Positions 1 to 4,999 are shown, numbered from the stretch's first letter. The stretch is DNA of 5,102 bases from Candidatus Kaiserbacteria bacterium (GCA_002401495.1 NVTG01000120.1:1-5102), one strand, 5' to 3'. Program-made: numbers and translations. The notes: generated from the sequence alone by a model not told the origin.

Positions 1-397
1 CTCCATTTTCATCCAAAAGAGCCTTCCATAAATCATAGCTATCTTGGAGCATTAACCAACTTTCAGCTGATCCACCCAGCACCCCGGAAAGCCTAACTGC
101 CATTTCAGGCGAAATATCAGAGCCCCACGGTGGTTGCTTAGACAAATCCTCGACATCCCAAACCACTTTGCTCGGATCCAGGTGACTCAGCTCATTTCTC
201 AATTCGTGCAGCTCCAAAACCGCCTTTTCGGCTAAACCCGCCTCAAGCTCGCCTTGATACAGGTAATCCATGAGAGCAGGAAAGCGGCTCCCCCATCTTT
301 CTTCCAGGTTGTGGCTCACAGTACTAAAAAAGGCATGAAAGAAATCCGACGTCCCGATTTCATCAGTAATGCTGCCGACTTTTACACCTACTGCCAT
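1..397 (-). CDS. Imm70-like immunity protein fused to a HigA-type C-terminus (partial, runs off the left edge)
   Basis: The frame opens with ATG at 397 and stays open for 132 codons to the window edge; the stop is not seen. An AGGA ribosome-binding sequence at 404-407 lies 6 bases upstream. Residues 1 to about 94 resemble immunity protein 70 (Imm70) of polymorphic-toxin systems: an N-terminus MAVGVKVGSITDEIG, then DFFHAFFSTVS (about 18-28), a helical middle, and the strongly Imm70-like VVWDVEDLSKQPPWG (78-92). From ISPEMAVRLSGVLGG (95-109) to SAESWLMLQDSYDLWKA (110-126) the protein instead matches the C-terminal half of HigA-type antitoxins, whose N-terminal DNA-binding helix-turn-helix is absent. 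The switch falls at residues 95-98, near positions 104-115. If expressed, the product would be an Imm70 core with a foreign tail. Both similarities are from memory of the families. It is the last cassette visible; its own attC must lie left of the window. Confidence 0.75.
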   Translation of the reverse strand, partial: MAVGVKVGSITDEIGTSDFFHAFFSTVSHNLEERWGSRFPALMDYLYQGELEAGLAEKAVLELHELRNELSHLDPSKVVWDVEDLSKQPPWGSDISPEMAVRLSGVLGGSAESWLMLQDSYDLWKALLDENG

Positions 398-403
398 CCT
401 CGA

Positions 404-407
404 TCCT
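404..407 (-). promoter_or_regulatory. Ribosome-binding site of the Imm70-like gene
   Basis: AGGA on the minus strand sits 6 bases before the ATG at 397, just inside the cassette boundary. It supports this ATG, which also matches the usual start of the Imm70 family (MAVG...). Confidence 0.55.
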
Positions 408-413
408 ATGTAG

Positions 414-485
414 TGCTAATGCCAGTGGTAATGGGCGCCAACGGAGCTCAGCGTAGTTGGCATCCGGTTGACCACATTGTTAGAT
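414..485 (-). other. attC site of the HEPN-like cassette (altered R' box)
   Basis: On the minus strand the site opens with the R'' box ATCTAAC (479-485). Its L'' arm GTGGTCAA can pair with the L' arm TTACCAC if one C stays unpaired, the usual extrahelical base. Outer stem bases ACCGGATGCCAAC and GTTGGCGCC suggest a second paired region. The R' box should read GTTRRRY, but the only candidate at the right distance is ATTAGCA (414-420), with A in place of the invariant G at the crossover point. The stop codon of the preceding gene (487-489) is two bases from the R'' box. Confidence 0.75.
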
Positions 486-486
486 T

Positions 487-1212
487 TCAATAGTCGTGCT
501 TGCCTGTATCAAGCTCGGCCATTCCGAACATATCCGCAGGACGCTTTGTTTCGAACGTAGGATCAGAAAATGCGGCAGAGAGTGCTTGCTCCGCATAACT
601 CACAAGTTCGACAAGTACAGTATATGCCTCAGAGAGCACGACTTTATGTTTACCAGCATTCATAGTTATCCACCCCGACTCGTTGACGAAGTCTACACGG
701 CCGGCTGGCATTGCCAGCTGATCTGAAACTTTTGCTGGCATCACCCCAGGTCGGATAAAGCAAGTTTTAACTACAAGTGGTGTGTGACTAACTGCAGTTA
801 CCCAGCTAAGCGACCCGAGAACTGAGGACTTTAAAGACACTATCTGATCTATTTTTTGTGCGATATGGGCAGAAACATTCCTCAGTTGCCGAATTCCCTC
901 AAGCTTTTCCTGCACTGTAGCCGGTGCATATTGAGCGGGCATCGATTTTGTGCCAGGTTGCATTTTCCAAAGGCTTCTGAACCTATCCGTCGCGTCGATA
1001 AATGCCCAAGCGTCCAAATACAGGTATGTAAATTCGCTAGGCGTCTCATTCCTGCAGTATGAAAACACATGCTCTGTGAGCCCTGAACACAATCGACGGT
1101 ACGCCAGATCTGCTATTTGCGCTGCGTGCCTCAAACCATCGATATACAGCGCCTGTCTTGCATCTAGGACCTGTGGAATATTTAGAAACGGCGAATCGTT
1201 GGAGAACATCAT
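487..1212 (-). CDS. Helical cassette protein with an RNxxxH (HEPN-like) motif
   Basis: This 241-residue protein occupies its own cassette: its ATG lies 8 bases past the attC end at 1220 and its TGA lies next to the next attC. A second ATG follows directly, so the start may be 1209; no strong ribosome-binding site is visible. Residues 66-116 look helical and end with LEGIRQLRNVSAHI, containing R-N-x-x-x-H (111-116). In HEPN-domain ribonucleases an Rx4-6H motif of this form is the catalytic signature and the domain is all-helical. Residues from about 130 appear more strand-rich (SWVTAVSHTPLVVKTCFI, GRVDFVNESGWITM), with another helix at 194-216, so a second domain is possible. There is no signal peptide or membrane segment, so it is probably cytosolic. 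I do not recognise a named family; one motif is not proof of RNase activity. No partner nucleotidyltransferase or antitoxin gene shares the cassette. Confidence 0.8.
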   Translation of the reverse strand: MMFSNDSPFLNIPQVLDARQALYIDGLRHAAQIADLAYRRLCSGLTEHVFSYCRNETPSEFTYLYLDAWAFIDATDRFRSLWKMQPGTKSMPAQYAPATVQEKLEGIRQLRNVSAHIAQKIDQIVSLKSSVLGSLSWVTAVSHTPLVVKTCFIRPGVMPAKVSDQLAMPAGRVDFVNESGWITMNAGKHKVVLSEAYTVLVELVSYAEQALSAAFSDPTFETKRPADMFGMAELDTGKHDY

Positions 1213-1219
1213 CTTTGAA

Positions 1220-1322
1220 ATCTAACGCCGAAGCTAAGTTGCCGCCGAAGCAGCCGAAGACTGCGGAGGGAACCCGAAGCGCGGCAGCGTTTTGGGCGGT
1301 CAAATGCAGCGACTTGTTATAC
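1220..1322 (-). other. attC site of the 174-residue GIY-YIG cassette
   Basis: The minus strand reads GTATAAC (R'', 1316-1322) through to GTTAGAT (R', 1220-1226), 103 bases in all. The arms GCTGCATTTGACCGCC and GGCGGCAACTTAGC are roughly complementary. The TGA of the preceding gene ends at 1324, one base before the R'' box. One arm (1277-1311) is nearly identical to that of the attC at 2423-2497. Confidence 0.9.
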
Positions 1323-1323
1323 A

Positions 1324-1848
1324 TCAAACACCAAGCAACTGCCGAAATTCCTTAACCGAAGATCGTGCACGCCCTTTTGGGCTATTAATGTAACCAGGAA
1401 CTACCATCTCTCTGCGGAGTTTGGTATCACTAATATTGGCTAGATCAGAATTTTTCTGGATACAAGTCCCTATGAGCATTTTTTCTAGCGCAGATATATC
1501 GCCGTGCGGATTACCGTTCGGTTGAACGAACGCGTGGCCTGGAGTGAGCTTAGGTAGTAACGTCAGCAGAGGCGTTCCTTTCCGACCTGACAGACTCTCG
1601 TTGTAGTGCGTGAGTTTATGGTGCGCAAAGCACTCTTTCCTAAATCCCCGCTTCTCGGCCTTACCTACGTACCAAGGAAGACTCCCCATTCCAGCGCGGA
1701 TCGAGAAAATATAAATGCCTATCGCTGTTGAAAGCCCCTCTTCGATCTCTTCGACTTCGCTCCAGAAAGTGTTCAGAGATTCTTTATCGCGAGCCACAAG
1801 GCCGCTAGTTCTCGGGATTTCGATAGATTCGTAAGGGTAGAAGTACAT
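1324..1848 (-). CDS. GIY-YIG nuclease-like protein
   Basis: The protein has 174 residues from the ATG at 1848. GIY-YIG endonuclease-fold signatures are visible: GIYIFSI (44-50) as the GIY strand, WYVGKA (59-64) as the YIG strand, a basic helix KRGFRKECFAHHKLTHY (66-82) holding candidate catalytic arginines R67/R70 and histidines, and a later helix ALEKMLIG (120-127) whose E122 is the likely metal-binding glutamate. Family members cut DNA through these residues, but many stand-alone small versions have no known substrate. The frame could extend upstream to 1920, but that stretch is attC sequence and gives no sensible protein, so the ATG just past the R' box is preferred; the upstream GAAGAG is only a weak ribosome-binding site. 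No membrane segment or DNA-binding domain is seen. It could serve in defence, repair or mobile-element competition; which one cannot be read from the sequence. Confidence 0.85.
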   Translation of the reverse strand: MYFYPYESIEIPRTSGLVARDKESLNTFWSEVEEIEEGLSTAIGIYIFSIRAGMGSLPWYVGKAEKRGFRKECFAHHKLTHYNESLSGRKGTPLLTLLPKLTPGHAFVQPNGNPHGDISALEKMLIGTCIQKNSDLANISDTKLRREMVVPGYINSPKGRARSSVKEFRQLLGV

Positions 1849-1863
1849 AAGGTAAGACTCTTC

Positions 1864-1953
1864 GTATAACGCTAAGGTAACCGGCGCCGGAGCGCCAGCG
1901 GAGGGGACCAAAAGCGGCACGCTTTTGGCGTCCGGTTGACCGCCTGGTTAAGA
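1864..1953 (-). other. attC site of the GTG-start GNAT cassette
   Basis: The minus strand reads TCTTAAC (R'', 1947-1953) through to GTTATAC (R', 1864-1870), 90 bases. The arm GGTCAACCGGACGCC pairs with GGCGCCGGTTACC if one C and one A are left unpaired, as in authentic attC sites; AAAAGCG/CGCTTTT-like sequence lies in the central loop region. The TAA stop of the preceding gene (1948-1950) is inside the R'' box. Confidence 0.9.
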
Positions 1954-2412
1954 GGCAATCTGCTTGTACATGACATCGACTGTCACTCCCTTGTATTCGC
2001 ATCGCTCCATATGATTCCAACCAAGTTTCTCATAAAGTTTCGAGGCGAACTCGGTGTACAGATACCAGGCATTATCATCTAAGCGAGCAGCCTCATATTC
2101 GCACCGAGCAATCAATTCCGTTGCTATCCCCTGATGCCGGAAGCCTTCTTTTACATAGACGGCTGCCAGCCAAGGAGATAAATCCGGTTTTATGTCCATA
2201 TCGTTCTGTACTAGCGCAGCCGAACCAACAAGCTGACTTCCTGACATTGCAATAAAGATTGAAGGAATGCCCTCTCGTCCCGCAGCATTAGAGATAGCTT
2301 CGGCTCGCCCTTCCAAAGTCAGCGACGGGTTCAAGTGCTTCCACTCTGCATGGTGAAGCTCCGCCAACTCAGCAATGAACTCCCTTTTATCTGATAGGGG
2401 AACGATTTCCAC
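1948..2412 (-). CDS. GNAT-family N-acetyltransferase (GTG start)
   Basis: This 154-residue protein has the acetyl-CoA-binding motif A of the GNAT fold: strand WLAAVYVKEGF (81-91) followed by RHQGIATELI (92-101), which fits Q/R-x-x-G-x-G/A. A C-terminal YLYTEFASKLYEKLGW (117-132) matches the usual motif B helix and the following strand. GNAT enzymes transfer an acetyl group from acetyl-CoA to an amine; the substrate here is unknown. The start is GTG at 2412, chosen because AAGAGG lies 8 bases upstream and because everything further upstream is attC. The stop TAA is shared with the next R'' box. The length is normal for a single GNAT domain, with no signal peptide. Stand-alone GNATs are common integron cargo and include aminoglycoside acetyltransferases, but nothing here points to that subfamily. 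Confidence 0.9.
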   Translation of the reverse strand: MEIVPLSDKREFIAELAELHHAEWKHLNPSLTLEGRAEAISNAAGREGIPSIFIAMSGSQLVGSAALVQNDMDIKPDLSPWLAAVYVKEGFRHQGIATELIARCEYEAARLDDNAWYLYTEFASKLYEKLGWNHMERCEYKGVTVDVMYKQIAS

Positions 2413-2420
2413 AGTCTTTG

Positions 2421-2426
2421 CCTCTT
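2421..2426 (-). promoter_or_regulatory. Ribosome-binding site overlapping the attC R' box
   Basis: AAGAGG on the minus strand lies 8 bases before the GTG at 2412 and decides that start. Its first bases belong to the R' box GTTAAGA, so the Shine-Dalgarno sequence is formed at the cassette's leading edge, immediately after the crossover point. Confidence 0.6.
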
Positions 2427-2497
2427 AACGCCGAAGCTCAGTTGCCGACCTAAGCGCGGCAGCGCTTTGGGCGGTCAACTGCAGCGTTGTGTTAGAT
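2423..2497 (-). other. attC site of the coiled-coil membrane-protein cassette
   Basis: The minus strand reads ATCTAAC (R'', 2491-2497) through to GTTAAGA (R', 2423-2429), 75 bases. CAGTTGACCG on one arm pairs with CGGCAACTG on the other with one extra A, the extrahelical base. The gene's TAA ends at 2521, so a 23-base spacer of no evident content precedes the site. Confidence 0.9.
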
Positions 2498-2520
2498 CAG
2501 TATCACTATTGCAAGCCGAT

Positions 2521-3675
2521 TTATCGTTTTGAGAGCGCAGTTATCGCTTCTTTTAGTAACCCGATCAACGAGTCAACCTTAAAATCCTGAGCATGAGTTT
2601 CGACTGGCTCTTCATGCCCAAAAAATTTATCAGTAAGGGAGGCTTTTATTTCTACTCTCTTTTCAGCTGGCAGGCTTTCCAAATAGGCATCAATACTAGC
2701 TAGCTCGAGCTCAGCTTTGCGATTTTTATTTTCTATAACTCTATGTCGCGAAGACTCCCTTGCCGCGTACGCTGCGGGAACTATCAAGGTAAACCCGGCT
2801 CCGAGCCTAAATAGAGCAACCCAAGGGTCAAACCCGCCTTTCAAGGAGAAAAAAAGCGTTGTTATTACAACGCACACCATTCCCAGAAAACAGAGCAGCG
2901 CTACGATTCGAAGCCAGTCTGCTGACCGCTTCTCCCTAAATGCAGCACCTTTAAAATTTCCGGTAAGTCCGACATTGCCAACCAGATTCACGATCTGTTC
3001 GGCTTCGGCTTTCTTTTCCTCCAGTTTATTCAGATATTCGGTTGCGGCCTCATCGAGCTCGTCGAGCTTCGACTGAAATTTAGTAGACCGCTCTGTCTGG
3101 TTAGACTGAAATTGGGACTCTAGCTCTTCAAGCTTAGCCTCCGATGTGCTTTGCAATGAATCGAGCGCGACCTTTTGTTGTTCAGATCTTTTCTCTAACT
3201 TTTCTATATGAGCATTGACCGCTGCTAGCGTTTCATCTACCGACGAAGCCTTATTTTCTAAGCCCGCAATAACATCTTCTGCGAGTTTCTTAAAACCGAC
3301 AGCGTCCGATGCTTTTATACTTGGGGTCGGTTGCTCTAATGAGATAAGCGTCGACGAAGCATTAAGCCCAGCATCGATTTGATTTGCTGCGTTAGCCAAA
3401 TGAGCTGCATTTTCATCGTTGTGAAATTGATTGACCTCATTCAAAGAGGCCTGAATAGATTTTTCTATCTGGCTAAGCTTCGAAGGCGTATTGAGAACCG
3501 GACTTGCGGCAGATAATCGGGATTCGATGAAATTCGTCGCCTGCGTCAACCGATCGAGGTTATCTCTAGCGCTACCTTCGAGCTTCTTCTTTGTTCTTTT
3601 TCTAAGAGCGGTCTCAAGTTGTCCAAGCAGGTCATGAACTCCATGATCTGTAAACGATGTTTCGTACTCGGCCAT
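2521..3675 (-). CDS. Coiled-coil protein with two membrane segments, function unknown
   Basis: The protein has 384 residues from the ATG at 3675, which is preceded at 7 bases by GGGGAG (3683-3688). The frame is open further upstream to 3771, but that part is attC sequence and an unlikely protein. Residues 1-145 are mostly helical and polar. Residues about 150-228 are rich in E, K, Q and L in heptad-like spacing and should form a long coiled coil. Two hydrophobic stretches follow, about 256-278 (LRIVALLCFLGMVCVVITT) and 284-304, separated by a short loop (KGGFDP), so the long N-terminal arm and the C-terminal tail probably lie on the same side, most likely the cytoplasm. The region from the hairpin into RKAELELASIDAYLESLP (319-336) resembles a tail I associate with unnamed proteins of accessory regions, including defence loci, though this is memory only. 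There is no enzymatic motif. It fills its cassette alone and could be a membrane-anchored sensor or effector. Confidence 0.85.
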   Translation of the reverse strand: MAEYETSFTDHGVHDLLGQLETALRKRTKKKLEGSARDNLDRLTQATNFIESRLSAASPVLNTPSKLSQIEKSIQASLNEVNQFHNDENAAHLANAANQIDAGLNASSTLISLEQPTPSIKASDAVGFKKLAEDVIAGLENKASSVDETLAAVNAHIEKLEKRSEQQKVALDSLQSTSEAKLEELESQFQSNQTERSTKFQSKLDELDEAATEYLNKLEEKKAEAEQIVNLVGNVGLTGNFKGAAFREKRSADWLRIVALLCFLGMVCVVITTLFFSLKGGFDPWVALFRLGAGFTLIVPAAYAARESSRHRVIENKNRKAELELASIDAYLESLPAEKRVEIKASLTDKFFGHEEPVETHAQDFKVDSLIGLLKEAITALSKR

Positions 3676-3682
3676 AGTGCGA

Positions 3683-3688
3683 CTCCCC
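3683..3688 (-). promoter_or_regulatory. Ribosome-binding site of the coiled-coil gene
   Basis: GGGGAG on the minus strand lies 7 bases before the ATG at 3675 and favours it over the upstream ATG at 3771, which lies on the far side of the attC. Confidence 0.6.
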
Positions 3689-3692
3689 TTTG

Positions 3693-3748
3693 ATCTAACG
3701 TCAAAGCTAACCGGCGCCGAAGGCGTCCGGTTGAGCACCTTGTTGGGC
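3693..3748 (-). other. attC site of the orphan-GNAT cassette, partly coding
   Basis: At 56 bases this is the shortest attC here. R'' is GCCCAAC (3742-3748) and R' is GTTAGAT (3693-3699), both exact consensus matches. GCTCAACCGGACGCC pairs with GGCGCCGGTTAGC with an unpaired C and A and only a short TTC loop, giving a nearly perfect hairpin. The upstream acetyltransferase gene reads into the site and stops at 3707-3709. Confidence 0.93.
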
Positions 3749-4249
3749 TGCCTTCCTGTACCTGAGTTCAACTAGCTCCTTGCCATCTATCTCGATGACC
3801 TTTGAGGCGCCGTCATGGCTGAATCCAGTCTGCTCGTAGAAGGCACGCGTTCGCGAGTTCTCTTGCAGCACCCAAAGGGTGACAGAGGTGAATCCATCAT
3901 AGTGAAGCAGTGACACTGCATCGTCCATCAACTCCCTCCCAATCCCCTCTCCCCAATGCGAATGGTCTAGGTAGATCGCGTACAACTCACCAATGCCCCG
4001 GCCATCGCTGTCCCTGCTTGGACCGAATGAGCTCCAGCCGACAACCAGCCCGTCGGAACCAACTGCAACACGAGTGCCATTGGCAGATTCAGATAGTGTT
4101 TTGGCCCATCTTTTCTCACGATCTGCCTTTGAAAGCCGTGACAGGTGGCTTTCGGGAACAATGCCAGTATATGCGGCACGCCAGGTGTCTACATGGATGC
4201 GAGCAATATCTGCCGCGTCGGCTTTATTTGCTGTGCGTATGTTATGCAT
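3707..4249 (-). CDS. GNAT-family N-acetyltransferase
   Basis: The protein has 180 residues from the ATG at 4249. The N-terminal MHNIRTANKADAADIARIHV and DTWRAAYTGIVPESHL (21-36) are typical of a common stand-alone GNAT group. Motif A is YAIYLDHSHWGEGIGRELM (90-108), with the G-x-G turn that binds the acetyl-CoA pyrophosphate; the usual first Q/R position holds W99. Motif B is LWVLQENSRTRAFYEQTGF (125-143). The substrate is unknown. The frame could begin at 4303, but those 18 residues overlap the upstream gene and do not match the family, so 4249 is preferred. This ATG overlaps the end of the 83-residue gene by 8 bases, suggesting translational coupling within one cassette. Residues 168-180 (AQQGAQPDAFGAG) are encoded by the attC itself. 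Confidence 0.9.
   Translation of the reverse strand: MHNIRTANKADAADIARIHVDTWRAAYTGIVPESHLSRLSKADREKRWAKTLSESANGTRVAVGSDGLVVGWSSFGPSRDSDGRGIGELYAIYLDHSHWGEGIGRELMDDAVSLLHYDGFTSVTLWVLQENSRTRAFYEQTGFSHDGASKVIEIDGKELVELRYRKAAQQGAQPDAFGAG
4242..4249 (-). other. Eight-base start-stop overlap (ATGCATAA)
   Basis: The ATG of the acetyltransferase (4247-4249) lies inside the last codons of the orphan gene, whose TAA is at 4242-4244, in a different frame. Such overlaps usually mean that ribosomes ending on the first gene restart on the second, which fits the lack of a strong ribosome-binding site of its own. Confidence 0.7.
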
Positions 4250-4493
4250 CAGTATCGTTCTCAGGATATGCCCAAGCCATATCGTCTTTCTCGAACTTAG
4301 CATGAGAGGCTTCCGGATCCATTAATTCTGCCCCAATAACGGAGAATTTCCCGAAAATACCCTGCCCGACCATTAGTCTTTCTATATCTTCAGAAAAAAT
4401 TTCTACAGTTTTATATTCTTCCGAGAGCAACTCACCGTGCCCACCAGTTCGACAACGTTTCAGAATGACTCTCACAACGTTTTTTTCACTCAT
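4242..4493 (-). CDS. Small orphan protein, first gene of a two-gene cassette
   Basis: This 83-residue protein begins with ATG at 4493, with AGAGG about 7 bases upstream, right after the cassette junction at 4533, and ends with TAA at 4242-4244. I do not recognise a family. The first third is basic (VVRVILKRCRTGG, 7-19) and the rest is acidic, with EEYKTVEIFSEDIERLMVG (25-43) reading as strand-helix and a polar tail ending PENDTDA. No signal peptide, membrane segment or metal motif is visible. It overlaps the start of the acetyltransferase gene by 8 bases and no attC lies between them, so the two move and are probably expressed together. It may assist or modulate the acetyltransferase, or be an unrelated passenger. 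The well-placed ribosome-binding site and tight packing support it being real. Confidence 0.75.
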   Translation of the reverse strand: MSEKNVVRVILKRCRTGGHGELLSEEYKTVEIFSEDIERLMVGQGIFGKFSVIGAELMDPEASHAKFEKDDMAWAYPENDTDA

Positions 4494-4526
4494 CCAAAAC
4501 CTCTTTGCAAATCCCCAGGCAGTACC

Positions 4527-4634
4527 GCATAACGCCGAAGCACAGCCGCGACCTTGGAGTGCGACGAAGGAGCCACGAAAAGGGCGGCCGGCGGCCAGCG
4601 GCCAGCGGCCGCGAATTGCTGCGACTGGTTATAT
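4527..4634 (-). other. attC site of the broken GIY-YIG cassette
   Basis: The minus strand reads ATATAAC (R'', 4628-4634) through to GTTATGC (R', 4527-4533), 108 bases, the longest attC here. The R' side (TAACGCCGAAGC on the plus strand) is shared with the sites at 1220 and 2423. Arm pairing is less clean than in the others. The central loop region is very GC-rich and contains a tandem repeat. The genuine end of the interrupted gene (TGA, 4635-4637) abuts the R'' box. Confidence 0.85.
4584..4611. repeat. Four tandem copies of a 7-base unit within an attC
   Basis: On the plus strand the units are GCGGCCG, GCGGCCA, GCGGCCA and GCGGCCG, back to back. They fall in the variable central part of the attC, not in the boxes that the integrase recognises. 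Units of this kind arise by replication slippage and are largely self-complementary, so they could enlarge the terminal structure of the hairpin. Confidence 0.9.
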
Positions 4635-4967
4635 TCAGCCATTGCACGGCGGAGTGAGTGACGATACCAAATCGGCCTCAATCTCCAACCTGCGCTTTTT
4701 GCTTGATTCCGCTAGGACGCACTAGCAGTTGGCTCTATTTTTCAAGAAACAAGCCTCATCGTGATGACCATCAAACCTAGTGGATAGGTCCTCTGTCTGG
4801 CCCACATAGATTGCACTGTGATTACCCCTTCCATCGGCCTTTTCGGTTCGCTTTGAAATATAGTAGACCCCAGCAATTGCTTTAAAATCAGTATTATATG
4901 GGTACACATTGAACGTGTATTCCGTGCCCGAGGCTCCGGTGAGTTTCAGTGTTCCAATTTTAGACAT
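4635..4967 (-). pseudogene. Small GIY-YIG-like gene interrupted by an in-frame TAG
   Basis: Translation from the ATG at 4967 gives 81 residues and stops at TAG (4722-4724). The same frame continues for 28 sense codons to TGA at 4635-4637, exactly where the attC begins, so the original product was about 110 residues. The first part has GVYYISKR (33-40, GIY strand) and AIYVGQTEDLSTRF (52-65, YIG strand with candidate catalytic R64), then HH (68-69). The part after the stop reads RRLEIEADLVSSLTPPCNG, which looks like the family's C-terminal helix with the metal-binding glutamate (probably E97) and a final PPCN. The short product would lack those residues and probably be inactive unless the TAG is read through. 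It has the strongest ribosome-binding site of the window. Alternative: translation as a functional 81-residue protein. The family assignment is from motifs; substrate unknown. Confidence 0.8.
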
Positions 4968-4972
4968 AATCG

Positions 4973-4980
4973 CCTCCTTT
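4973..4980 (-). promoter_or_regulatory. Perfect Shine-Dalgarno sequence
   Basis: AAAGGAGG on the minus strand lies 5 bases before the ATG at 4967. It is an essentially full match to the anti-Shine-Dalgarno sequence and fixes the start of the interrupted GIY-YIG gene. Confidence 0.8.
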
Positions 4981-4999
4981 CATTTGTCGAATTTGACGA

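Noticed and set aside
254..493. Plus-strand open frame
   Set aside because: It lies opposite the Imm70-like gene and crosses an attC; no family resemblance and no cassette-like boundaries.
496..1225. Plus-strand open frames opposite the HEPN-like gene
   Set aside because: Cysteine- and arginine-rich shadow translations without motifs or proper ribosome-binding sites.
1046..1327. Minus-strand 93-residue frame spanning an attC
   Set aside because: It is mostly attC translation and overlaps the HEPN-like gene in another frame.
2717..3076. Plus-strand 119-residue frame
   Set aside because: Serine-rich antisense shadow of the coiled-coil gene.
3693..3710. TTGACG in an attC as a promoter -35 element
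   Set aside because: No acceptable -10 sequence at 16-18 bases; TTGAC-like strings recur in several attC arms as part of the hairpin.
3676..3771. Upstream extension of the coiled-coil gene to an earlier ATG
   Set aside because: The extension is translated attC plus the end of the previous gene; a good ribosome-binding site precedes the later ATG.
4242..4250. GCATAAC as a possible attC R'' box between the orphan and the acetyltransferase
   Set aside because: No second box or hairpin follows, and the bases are the start codon region of the acetyltransferase.
3910..4325. Plus-strand frames of 131 and 110 residues
   Set aside because: Antisense to the acetyltransferase, which has clear GNAT motifs; low-complexity composition typical of shadows.
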